40,159 nt of DNA from Chlorokybus atmophyticus (lineage: Eukaryota > Streptophyta > Chlorokybophyceae > Chlorokybales > Chlorokybaceae). A program made the position numbers and the translations under genes. A model generated the notes under the pieces. It was not told the origin of the DNA, did not search any database, and was given only the letters and a program-made list of their open reading frames with translations. The number at the start of each line of letters is the position of its first letter. The first letter of the stretch is position 1. Below are positions 21,014-32,709 of this stretch, in pieces. The DNA lies in contig RHPI01000638.1 in assembly GCA_009103225.1 (NCBI GenBank), positions 63,119-103,277 of the forward strand, in the 5' to 3' direction.

Positions 21014-22867
21014 TTATTGTTTGCTAATCATTGTCAGCAACGGATAGCACGTGTCAGTCTCATACCCCGCCCAAGCTCCTCTATCTCGCAATAACTGTTC
21101 ATGGACACTCCAAACTCTTCTGTTATACCTGTCAGTTGTGCTCACCTGCCAGGCTGCATTTTGTCGGGTAATGACGTCGACAAACTCCGGCAGTGTGGAT
21201 CCTCGAGCTGGATTAAGCAGCACTGCAACACCATCACTGCGTAGCAACTTGGATACTGTTGCTACAAAGCAACCATGACTTTGTTGGAAGAAGGCACTGT
21301 ACCACAAAATAAGCAGCAATCAGATGCAAGTGCAGGTCCAAGTACTACCACTGTGGCATTGGTTGTGCATTGCAGCAGTTGAACAGTGAAGACGCTGCTT
21401 ACCAATCAGCAGCAATCACAGTGTCAAATGTTTCTGTGCAGTCACCCATAACGCCCCACCGGTTCAATCTGCTGCGGACTGTGGTTTGGCCAAAGCTGCT
21501 GCTGTTTGCTTGAATTGTCTTCTCCAAACCTGCAGCAAGCACGGCTGTTGGACACCAGCTGCACAGGTAGCGACCTCCATGCTCATGTTGCAACCAGCCA
21601 ACAGTGATAATTCGGGATACATCGACAATCTGAAACCCGAAATGCAAATGGCGTTGTCCACGTACGTTCAACGACATCTGGATTGCCATCTGTCAGCAGC
21701 ACGTACTCTGCATCCGAGCACGCTGCAACTGCAAGCCCAGCCAGGCCGTAACCAGCTCCGAGTTCGATAACTCGCTTGCCACTGCATGACAAGAAGTTGG
21801 TAAAGCCAGCTCTCCAACTGCCTTCTCTTCTTGCCCAAGTAATGGCAACATCCAGTGCTTGCAAGCTGGCTTGTCATTCATGTCATGGTGGGTGTGGAGT
21901 ACAGGTATGCTTCAATAATTGCTGGTGGCAGAGCCGTGGACTAACAAACAGTCCGAGACAATACCAGATTGTTGCTTACGCAAACAGATGGTGGTTGCTG
22001 ATGCAGTAGTAGGCCAGAACTTCTTCGGCCGGCCAGACACCTGGGATGCGCCATCAGGTGTGTTCTCATTGCCTCGAATTTATGTGTGAACAGTAGCGCT
22101 TACAGGCAACACCCGTGCTGTCGATGTCGATGCTGCGCACAACATCATTCCATCTCACAGTCCCTTCTGCCCGCTGCCTGCCACCACATGACACAATGCA
22201 TTGTGATGGCCAATTGAAAGAGCAGTATGTTTGCACTGGAAGCAAAGACAAGTTGAGCGCCACAAGACAATCATGGAATTGAGCGATGACAATGAGGGAT
22301 GAAGGAGGAATGGAGGAGACAATGACAGGCGCACTATGTCTGAACAATGCACACATGCTAGCAATACCAAAATAGCTGCGTCTTTCAGGTTGGAACACGA
22401 CCTCGTTGGCAACACTCAGCTCACGGGCATGCAACCAGTTAATAATCGCCGTTATGGACGAGCATGCAAAGATTGCTTGCACACGCAGACAAGACGGCAG
22501 GTGTACTTACCGGATCGTTAATTTCACGCACTTATCGCCACAATCAGAGAGCGGAAGCTGGTATTCCACCACCTTTTCATCGTCCAGCTCCTCCTTGCCG
22601 GCGCTTTGGTCCAAGACGGTGCTCTGTATCAGGCCATACCCAGCCACAGGGCGGCGGGTCACCTCCTCGTTGCCCACAGCTGAAAGCAAAACATACATAC
22701 ACCATATAAACATAGCAGCCTCCATCCCCTGCAGTGCTTGCACGAGGCAACGACAGCAGTCTCGTTACACACAGGCACAGCTTCACACACACGTGTAATG
22801 CCTTACTGCTGCTCTTCTTCTCTTGCACAAGGTCCGCCAGCAGCTTCCACCGCCGGCGTCCTGCCAT
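21014..22867 (-). CDS. CAMKMT: Calmodulin-lysine N-methyltransferase, seven exons
   Basis: Class I SAM-dependent methyltransferase; the family trimethylates a conserved lysine of calmodulin. Exons from the 5' end are 22807-22867, 22511-22679, 22104-22177, 21980-22040, 21666-21781, 21403-21529 and 21014-21296, giving 296 residues (human enzyme about 323). Family landmarks occur in order. They are the N-terminal RRRWKLL (about 4-10), TGVACVWPAEEVLAYYC (from about 99), SAM motif I VIELGAGYG (about 126-134) and LLTDGN (about 150-155). DTVIAADCAFF follows, with the C-terminal CYPLLTMISK ending. A GT at 21145 inside the last exon was not used, because the read-through segment aligns in length with the family up to the CYPLL motif. 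All introns are GT-AG. It is head-to-head with the phosphatase gene, ATGs about 415 bp apart. A related METTL21-type substrate cannot be excluded. Confidence 0.9.
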
Positions 22868-23281
22868 GCACGCCACGATGAAGCGACAGCGTCAAGCAAG
22901 CAGTGTCGTCATTTCCCCGATTAAACAACGACCTCAATAGTTCTCAGGATGTCCCCGATTGCGCAAGCTGATTACGAGTTATACTAGAGATAACTCTTAG
23001 GCGCGTGTTGGTCCGTAGTACTGTTTCATGGTTACCCCGGTATTTTACAAGTTGGCAAACTGCCAGTGGCACAGCACAAGCCTAGCGCAGCTGTTGGCGT
23101 CGCTGAGCGACGGTCGCTCTGCAAGTGGCTGTGGTGGGCGAGGGCACGGGCGAGGATGTCGGCAGGCGTAGCCTTGTTGACGTTAATGTTGGCTTTCTCT
23201 TTTGACTGGCGTGGTTGCTGCCTTCAGGTCGAAGCTCAGGACTAGTCTTGTCAACTAAGTTAACGCTTCAGCAAGTTGGCC
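22868..23281. promoter_or_regulatory. Shared divergent promoter region (methyltransferase / phosphatase)
   Basis: The 414 bp between two divergent start codons must hold the 5' UTRs and promoters of both genes. No TATA box or named element was recognised. Confidence 0.45.
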
Positions 23282-25738
23282 ATGGCAAGGCAGATGGAGG
23301 CGGCTGCAGCGGCTCCTGCTGCTGCTTCTGCCAACGTTATCAACGTTGAGCAGGAGACTGCTTCGCTGCTGCGCAGCCGGCAGCCGCAGAGGGTGGGCTC
23401 CTTCTCGGTGCGCAGTAGCTCCCCTGTGGTGAACAAGTACGAAGTCCGCCCGTTTATTGGTGTGCGTCCTTGCACATGACTTGCTGTCAACAAGCATTTT
23501 GTTCACTTGTGCGCGCACAACAGTTGCACACGGTGGAGAAGAGACCATTCTTTGATGATGTTCGTTGTGACCACATGCTAACGCAGGTGTGACATGTCAT
23601 GAAGTGTCAGTGTTAGCATATCATTGCGTAAACACTACCCTCTCAATCAGCAACTTGCTTGAGAAAGAAGTAAACCACAACCTGAAGTTACCGCGACAGC
23701 AACTGTGCCGGAAACATTGCATACATCGTGGCACTCAGAACAGCATTGCGGCTTTGCACGACAATGAGTGACATTGATGGGTAGTCGTGAAGATGTGATG
23801 ACCACGTAGTGGCGGTACATACAGCCCAAGTTCATTGTTATCCTCTCACTGTTGTGCTCCGGAACTATGTATAGAGCGTAAGCAAGTTGAAGGCAAATTT
23901 ATCAACCGCACTTCCCCGTTGCATGCGTGCCGCCTGCGACAACATGCCGGTTTGTGTACAGGTGTGCACTTGGAACTCTCCTTATTGTACTTATTTTGAT
24001 GGGCTGGACGACGCTGATACTGTGGGTGCTGCCGAGGGAGCAACCCATTGCTGAAGTAACAATCACGTGCGTAGTTACAGTTGCCAGCACGTTAGCCACT
24101 TCACACTTAGATTCGCCCATTTGCGTTTGACTTGGGTTTCTATACAGGAGTTCGTTGCCGCGCATTGACAAGAGACTCAAGTTTCGGCGGGATGGCACAT
24201 TCACAATTGCTCAGTTTGCCGACCTTCATTATGCTGATGGGGCAGCTTCTGACTGCAAGGTTGGTTGTGTGTGTGCAACTGTCTTGGACTGTCAGTAAGC
24301 TCTGTATGCTGCTTCTATGAAGTACAGGTGCCTGTGTTGCTGTGGGCTTGTTCTGAAGCAGTGCACTGCCCTGTAGGACATGGCACCAGAATGGATGCAA
24401 TATCCTTGCAGCGACATAAACTCTACGACTTTCATGACGGAGGTTCTGGCAATGGAGTTTCCAGATCTGGCGGTCAGTGCATAGCTGTTTCATTGATCAC
24501 ACTTAAGTTCCTGTTTGTTGATAACCACACGCTTAACAGTACATCGTTCCAACTTCAACAGGTATTGACTGGTGATAACATCTTTGGAAGTGATGCCACC
24601 AACCCTGCTGCCAGCATGCGTGCACTCAGGAAGCCTCTTGAAGACCGCAAAGTACCATACATGAGCATGTTTGGGTGAGTGATGCTAACGGAAGCAAGCA
24701 AACAAGCAGTTTTGGTTCACATTCCCTTTTTCCAATCTCCAGCCTTGTCGATGAGCTGCCTCTTGCGCTTAATGAAAGACACAATGCGCTTATTAGTGTC
24801 AGTAGTGACAACTACTTTGTTTGCAGCAATCATGATGAAGAAGGTACATTGACGCGTGCCCAGATGATGGACGTCGACAAGACGAGCAGCTTGTCTCTGT
24901 CGCAGCTAGGGCCCCGCGATATACATGGTGTCGGCAACTATGCCTACACCATATCCAATCACGCGGGGCAAGCAAGCTTCGTCATCTTTGTGTTTGACAG
25001 CGGTGCATATGACAAAACAGGGCGTGTTGGTGGCTATGACTGGGTCCATGCTGACCAGGTAAGTTGGTATGCCTCACAAGTCATTTCACTTCAACTTGTC
25101 AATGAAATGTCAATCTGGTCACATTCATATGTGTAAGCTGAGAAACTGTCCCTCCAGATTCAATGGTTCAATCGCACATCCACTGCACTGCTGGACAAGT
25201 ACGGGAGTCATTTGCCTGCGGTGGTCTTCATGCACATACCTTTGCAAGAGTTTGCTGTTGCGTGGGAATGCTGCAGCAAGCCTGCAGACGACTTGAGGTG
25301 CTGGGGGGCCGTGCCCAACCCCGTCAGGCAGCGTTGTACTGGTGTCAACCAGGAGGGCGTGCAAGGCGCAATGGTTAACTCTGGACTGTTTACCTCCATG
25401 GTCGAGCGTGGGAACGTCCTGATGGTTGCCTCTGGTCATGACCACACCAATGACTACTGTGCAACTTTGCAAGGCATACGTCTTTGCTACGCTGGTGGCT
25501 TTGGGTACGTAATTGATGGCATCAAACTGTTTGTTCACTGTCGTGGCCGAGTGAATAATTCATGAGGCAGCTCATTAACAACTGTTTGTGCAACAGGTAT
25601 CATGGGTATGGAAAAGCAGGTTGGCCGCGCCGAGCACGTCTTATACGCTTGATGGAAAACGGGCGGATTCAGACTTGGAAGCGGACAGACAGATACAGTC
25701 AGCCTCCACACGCCGCCATTGACATAGAAACGCTGTAG
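23282..25738 (+). CDS. Metallophosphatase of the purple acid phosphatase 28/29 - DCR2 type, membrane-anchored, eight exons
   Basis: Calcineurin-like metal-dependent phosphoesterase. Exons are 23282-23436, 23962-24066, 24148-24259, 24377-24472, 24562-24674, 24827-25058, 25158-25504 and 25597-25738, for 433 residues. Metal-binding motifs are all present: FADLH (110-114), TGDN (159-162), GNHDEE (194-199), MH (296-297) and SGHDH (363-367). YHGYGKAGWPRRARLIRL near the C-terminus matches plant PAP28/29 and yeast DCR2. Before the domain, a basic N-terminus (LLRSRQPQRVGSFSVRSS) and one hydrophobic segment (about 54-76, ALGTLLIVLILMGW then TTLILWVLP) predict a type II membrane protein facing the endomembrane lumen or outside. 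The first junction (donor 23437) is the least sure, being chosen for phase and for placing the anchor directly after the basic tail. Plant relatives are often labelled probable inactive, yet no ligand is missing here. Substrate unknown. Confidence 0.88.
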
Positions 25739-26177
25739 CTTACATTGTTGGTATGATTAAATGCATTCCATAGAGCCTTTGTACCTTATTGCAGAGGTAT
25801 AATTCTAGTTCTAGTAGACACCATGTACATTACTTCAGGTTCCCTCTAGTATGTGTTAATAACGTTGGTGGAGGACATAGAACTCCTTGAATGTGTGAAA
25901 AGATTGCTTTGCTGCTCTGTGCGATTATTAGAATAGCTGCTCGACACTATTGTGTATGCATACAACGCAACGCCAATGTGTCGGGAGATTGCATGAAGTA
26001 CCAGCTCTGTAAACAACCACGGTTGTTATGGTACCAGTCATGCAACACTTCGACCAATCATACGCCAGCCCTAAGCCTACTACTCCATCAACCATGACTG
26101 CTACACAGAGGCGTCAGCCCACAACCCCTGCGACATTCTAGTGTTACAACCTACAACCACTGGGCTTCAAGAATACG
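25739..26177. other. Intergenic region between convergent 3' ends
   Basis: Contains the 3' flanks of the phosphatase (+) and glucanase (-) genes. TGTAA on the minus strand at 26144-26148 lies 30 bp past the glucanase stop, a good position for a chlorophyte polyadenylation signal. No gene is seen. Confidence 0.45.
26144..26148 (-). terminator. Candidate polyadenylation signal TGTAA
   Basis: TGTAA on the minus strand, 30 bp beyond the glucanase stop codon. TGTAA is the usual signal in chlorophyte algae. The motif is short, so the call rests on position only. Confidence 0.35.
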
Positions 26178-27389
26178 TTATGATTGTGTTTGATTCGGGC
26201 GTGTTGCAGCCCAATATAATGCCCAGCTCCTCGTCATGGAGCCGTCCATCACCGTCAGTTCGTCTTGCAGCACCCCGAAAGCCGTAGCTGGATCGATGAT
26301 GGCAAGGTTGGCATACAGCAGGCTCTTCCACTCAGCACTGATCTGTGAAACAAGAACAGATAGCAATCATTATCAACAAGTTCCGTTCATGGCGTGACAC
26401 AACCCATAGCAAGCCACATGTGGACATGTCTCTTACTGTAGCGTTCACAAGGCGCTGCTCCCACTCTTCGCGCACAAACTTGGGTAGTCTCAGTATCTCC
26501 ATGACCGGCGCCATCGGTATCATCTGGATGCCGTGGATGTACTGCGGCTGGTTGCCGAACCACGTTGTGTAGTCACACTGATAACACACATCGCCAGTTA
26601 GTCATCACACACTGCCAGTCAACAAGACCACATGGTGAAATCAACACCAACAACGGGAGACACACCCACCTTGTTCTCAAAGAAGATGCCAGTGACTTTG
26701 TTTCCCACAAACTCCGGTGGGTGTATGTCGCTCCCGTCCAGCATGAGGTTGTATCGCTGGGCCGCGCGCACGCCCACGGCCACCATCATCGCGCCGACGC
26801 GCTCCAGCCACGGCCTACCCGTCACCTGACCCCACAGCTGGATGCCGTGGCTGAAGTTGATGTCCTCACTCCAACTCTCCTGCATACAACCAGCAAGTTA
26901 GTTAGTCAAGCGACAATAACAAGCCCCAGCATGTGCACGTGCGTACATGCACAACCCATGCACAGATACACACGCATGCATGCACACATGTAGAGACGCA
27001 CGCAAGCGCACGCGCACGCGCACACACACACACACACACCTGATCTTTCCCATCGAACCCCTCGAACACCCCCGCGCTCCACGAGTGTCCCGCGAACCAA
27101 TCGTACCCCCTGAACCTCGGGAAGTACGGGTCTCCTCCGTACGGGTTTCCGGCGTCGCGCACGAGGGCGTCGCCCCACGCGCGCACACTCGCCAACGTTG
27201 TGGGGTCTGCATTTGAGCCTAAGAGGCGGAGGAGCCGGGCGGCGGACTGGAGGAGGTAACCCCAGTGGTAGTGGTGGTCGGAGTAGTAGGAGGAACCGAA
27301 ATCCGCGAGCTGGGGAGAGGGGGAGAGGGGGAGAGGGTTCGTAACGTGTGTGTGTGTCTGTGTACGTGTGCTTGCGCATGAGTGCGCGC

Positions 27390-27430
<41 letters not shown>

Positions 27431-30400
27431 TGTGGTTGCGCATGCGCGTGTGTGTGTGCGTATAAGCATGTTTGAATGCTTTAAGTGTACCCATTGAGAG
27501 TCGGATTGTGGGACAAAACCCGCTTGTGGCGCGAGTCCCTTCCACGCTGTGTCGTATAGCAGGTAGTTCTCCTGCGTGTTGTTGTAATACACCGACAGCG
27601 CCGCCTGCAGCTTCGACACACACGACTGCACACACACACAACATCAGTCACACCTCTCCTTGACCCAACACCAAACGTGTATCAGGCATACCTGTAACAG
27701 TTGTGGCCCGCTGAGGCGTTCGATGACTTGACACAACATGGCGTATCCGAACAAGCTCTTTCCCGCAAAGTAGTTGGATGCGCCGCCTGTGGAGGCGGCG
27801 ACATCCGCCGCGGCGTCTATCGGGAGCTGCGCGGTTATCGCCGCAACACGCGTGGCGTTGGGGGGCGACGGGGGCATCCAGGTGATGCTGGGGAGAGACT
27901 CTTTGAAGACCCAGGTGGAACCCACATAAGCCACCATTCGGCCCTGCAATGGAAGCGCTTGTTGTATCACACGGGGCGTGAACATGCACGCACGCACGCA
28001 CGCATGCCCATCTTAAGACCCAAGCGCACACGCACATGTACAAGCGTGCACGCACAGGCACCTACACAGGCATGCGCAAATGTATGCGTGCTCACGCGCA
28101 CATATACACATACACATACGTGCACATACGCGCACCGATGCACATGTTTACACTGACATATAAGCCCACACGTGCATGCATGTGTGGGTGCATGCGCGTT
28201 CACGTGTGTGCATGCAGGCACACACGCGCACGCCCTCGGGCACACACGCACACATGTCCCCTGACCTTCGTCGTGCTCATCATCGTCAAGTTCACCGGCG
28301 CAGCAAACCCCTCCCCCATCGAATCCCTCTGATGCGCCAGCGTGAAGTGCAACAGCGGCACCCTCTCATCCCCAACACTCTTCCACCTCATCCCATAATA
28401 CCCCTCACTCGGTCCGTACGACAGCGCGTGCTCCACACTCCCGCCAACGACAACTCTCCCCACGCTCTCGTCCAACACGCGCACGTCGCCGGAACACGCA
28501 TCGGTACCGGGTGAGGGAGGTTTTAGAGCGAGGCGGAGCGTGCCGGTGTAAGGCGTGGAGGTGGTTAGTTGGGTGGAAGAAGGGGTTAAGGTGACGGGAG
28601 AGGAGAGGAAGTAAGCCAGCCAGGTCTGACCGTTGTTCAGCGTAATCTCAAACCTGAGGGAAGGGTGTTTAGTGAAGACATTGTTTGTGAGTGCGTGACA
28701 GGGCACTTGGAATGTCACGAGTGCGTATAACGATCACACCTACTTCACAAAGCACACACGCACACGCACATGTGTGCACGCATGTGCACACAAGCACACC
28801 GACATGCACGTATGCACACACGCATGTCTGCACACACGCACGCACGCACGCACGCATACCCACCCCTACCTGGATGCGTTGACGCCGGCTGCAGGGACGC
28901 CCGCCCCATTGATATCCACAATCGCATGCTGCCACCCACAAACCCTTCATCATCACACAATCCAACCACACCCAACCACACCCAACCACATAGTCAACAC
29001 GCAAGTTTCTTTCCATGTGCCCCACCTGCGTGGCGATGACGGGCGTGAGATTGCTGTACATAGCAGTGACGTAGGCCATGCCGCGCACGAGGGGAGCAAC
29101 AATGGTCCCGATGTTAGTGGTAGTGTTGTTGTTGGTAGTGGTGGCGTTGGTGGTGGTGGAGTTGCAGCCGTAGCCAATGCAGAGGGTGGCGCTCAAGTCG
29201 TCAAAAGAGTTCACCTGTTGAGGGAGTGCAATGCTTGTGGGTGAGATGCTTGTGGGTATGATGCATGTGTGTCAAGGAGATGACGCCAGTGAGTGTTCGT
29301 TGTGTATGTGTATGTGTATACCTGACGGGGAGGCTCAGCGTTTGCCCACTCGGCGGCGGAGAGCTGAATGTTGCGCAGGAGCACGTTGAAGTAGAACTGT
29401 TGTTGATGTGATAAGAGCACATGAGAGGAGTTAGCACAACGCCGACAACACCAGATATACAACAACAACAACAACAACAACAAGATACATGTTGAGTGTG
29501 AAGTAGCATGCACACACACCTGTACTCTGTCGGGTGTGCCTGACCCCACCCCAAGCTCCCTGTTCATCGGGTGACTAACAGCAAATCCATACGGAGCATC
29601 CTTGACAACCTGGAGACCACACACAAACACATCACCATCACCACCCACTACCACCCATCCACTCACGCACCCCCCACCCACCCACCCACCCACCCACTCA
29701 CCGCCACGACATACGGGTGCGTGTGCACGGGCGCGTACCCCTCTCCCACCACCAGGTTGGTCCAGAACTTGTTGGTGGGGATGGGGGTGTTGTTGAGGCT
29801 AGGGGAGAGGCGCTTGGGAGGGGAGGGGTGAGGCTTGCTGGAGGAGGCGAAGTTGAAGGGAGGGTCGAGAGAGATGGGGGGGAGGGAGTCCCAGGTGGGC
29901 TCCATGCCTGGGGTTGGGGGTAGGGATGGGTGGGTGCCTAGATGCATGCATGCGTGCGTGCGTGCGTGCGTATATACTCATGTGTGTGTGTTTGGGTTGC
30001 ATGCGTGCCATCGTATGTGCGCGTGCGCGTGCTCCTGGGCGTGCGTGGGTGTGCGTGCATGTACACTCGTGTTGCGTGCGTGCACATACGTACGCAACTT
30101 TACTGCGCTTGTGTGCAAGTGTGCACGCTCACACGCACACATACGCACACAAGCGCAATAAAGTGCGTGGCTATGTGTGCATGTGTGAGCGCAAGCGTGC
30201 GCGGACACGTGTAGGTGCGTGTGTGAACACGTGCATGCGCTCGTTTGTGCATGTGAGAATGTATCTTACTGCCAAATACACACAAGGATCTCAGTGACAA
30301 TGGCGTGCATGTATTTCAAGCAGACGCGTTGCACATTCACCTGGCGAGAGCTCAGGCGGGGACGGCGGCGGTGGTGGCGGTGAGGGTGACGGCGGCGGTG

Positions 30401-32661
30401 AGGGAGGTGGCGGGGGAGGCGGTGGTGATGGCGGTGGCCCCGGCGGCGGCGGCGGCCTGGCGTCCGTCGTGAAAACAGCTATGGCAGAAATCTACTAACA
30501 GGCACGCATGCAATGAGAAGGAGAGCGAACGAGGGCACAGACACATAAAGTGTTGACGTGACGGACATCCGCAAGCACATGCACACGTGCCGTTCACCTG
30601 GGCGTTGTCGACTGTGGTGGCGAAGTCGATATCCAGGACTCCGTCCGATACCGTCACCGGGAAGCTGCGTGTGCAGGCGGCGTATCTCCCTCCACACTCA
30701 GTATAGATATCAAAGTCCTTCAGTATCTCAACACCCTCAACACTCACACTGAATACCCTCTTGCCAGCCTCTGCCCAATAAAACTCCCCGAATAGCAGCG
30801 AGATACCGTACGACCCTGGACTCTGTATCGGGAGACTGTATCTAAAGGCCTGGCCGTATCTCTGGCTCTGATACAAGCGTATCTGGCTGGGGTCTTCCGC
30901 GCCTGTGAATGTATCCGAAGTGGCGGAATACGCGCCGCCGGATACGAGAGAGGCGTTGTCGGCGTCACCAGACCAGACTTGGCCGTAAGCGTCGACCAGC
31001 TTGGGGCCACCGCAGTTGATGGCGTAGATGAAGGGCCTGTCTGTGTGCAGGCGTGTGTCAGTCAATCACATGCAAGTTGATACCAACCAACATACGCGCA
31101 TGCACGCGCACACATATGCATGAGAGCGCGTGCGAGTGCAGGTGCCTGGGGGCGCGAGTGATGCTTACCTATGTTGAGATGGGGGGGTGATGGGGGGGAG
31201 GATGCAGGTGGTGGTGTCATCGGTGGTGCAGGAGGAGACGATACCAATGGTGGTGGTGATGGTGTAGGTGTAGCAGCCAGCCGTACTTCTATTGCACAAA
31301 TCTGCAGAACGCACAGGTCTGTAAGTGCTCATGCGCCACACTCCCCAACAAGAAGACACACATGCATGCTCGAACGCACGCACACGCACACGCACACGCA
31401 CACGCACCTGCGCATAGTACACGGACGCCGCGAGCACCACATTCACCACTCCATCTTTTGCCCTCACCCCCCTCACCCCCACGCTAAACACATTCCCCTT
31501 CCCCCCCGCCCTCTCAAACACATCCAACTCCTCCACGACACTCCTCCCCTCCACACTCACCCCAACCACCCTTCCCCCCACCCTATTCACCGCAGTCTCC
31601 ACAAAGTGAAGCGTGATATCATACGTTGTGTTGCTTGACACGGGCAGGGCGTAGCGAAGGGTCTTGGCGATGCGTTGGGTGGAGAAGAGGGGGGATAAGG
31701 AGGGGAGTGAGCCGTAGAGGGTGAGGTTGGAGGAGGTGAGGGTGGAGGAGGGAGAGGAGAAGAAGCGGTCGGGGAGCCAGGTGGTGTTAGTGGTGGAGGT
31801 GTAGGGAGAGGAGGAACCGCTGTTGATGAGGTGCACAGCTGCGGGACAGAACAGGTGTTGTGGATAGGTGCTGCTTGGGTATGTGCATATGCGCGCACAA
31901 ACACGCATGCGAGTGTGCCCATGCAGACTTGAGCTTATGCATCTGTGTGCACATGGGCATCTCTGTGTGCGTGAGTGTTTGCACGCATGTGTGCGTGCAT
32001 GTGCATGTGGGTTTGTTTGCGTGTGTATGTGCGGCCGTTTGTGCGCACTCGCGTCCTCACGCGTGCATGCAAGCATGCGTGTGCTTGTGCTTATCCTTGT
32101 GTGCCTGTGCGTACGTTGCAACTCTACTTGCCATAGCAACAGCAACAGTCCGCAAATGCCGCATCAAAATGGCATGTGCACAGCAAGCACCTTTTCACAA
32201 CATGCTACGCACCTGGCGTGTCTCGTGTCACGAGGATGGCGTTGAGCGTGGCATAATACACCTGTCTCTGCAGCTTGATACTTACTACCCCATCCGTGAC
32301 ATTAACCTCATAGCTCCTCTTCACAGGCCTGAACTTCGCTCCTCCCGCAGCCGCAATGACATCAAACTTCCCTTGCACTAGCTTATTCTCTATATAGATG
32401 TTGAACACACGCTTGCCCAGGGATGAGACAGCGCCCTCGCTGAACGACAGCGTGACGGTGTACACGCCGTTGCGTGTGACGGGGAGATTGTAGGTGAACA
32501 TGTAGCCGAGGCGTTGGGTGGCGTATGTGCCTGGGAGGGCGCTGTTGTTGGTGATGTCGATGCTACCGCCGGTGAAGTAGGTGTCCTTGGACCAGATGCC
32601 GCCGATGTCGAGGCCGAAGGTGTCGGTGCTGGCGCCAGCGTTGATGGCGTGGATCACCTCG

Positions 32662-32709
<48 letters not shown>

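Noticed and set aside
21014-21145. Extra intron starting at the GT at 21145 in the methyltransferase
   Set aside because: The open segment after it aligns in length and in its final CYPLL motif with calmodulin methyltransferases, so it is coding.
24675-24826. Open frame reading LVDELPLALNERHNAL as phosphatase exon
   Set aside because: Including it would separate the FG and NHD of the conserved GNHD metal motif; splicing from 24674 to 24827 restores the motif exactly.
27967-28332. Cys/Val/His-rich open frames inside glucanase introns
   Set aside because: They appear on both strands in alternating purine-pyrimidine repeats and interrupt a continuous glucanase exon chain.
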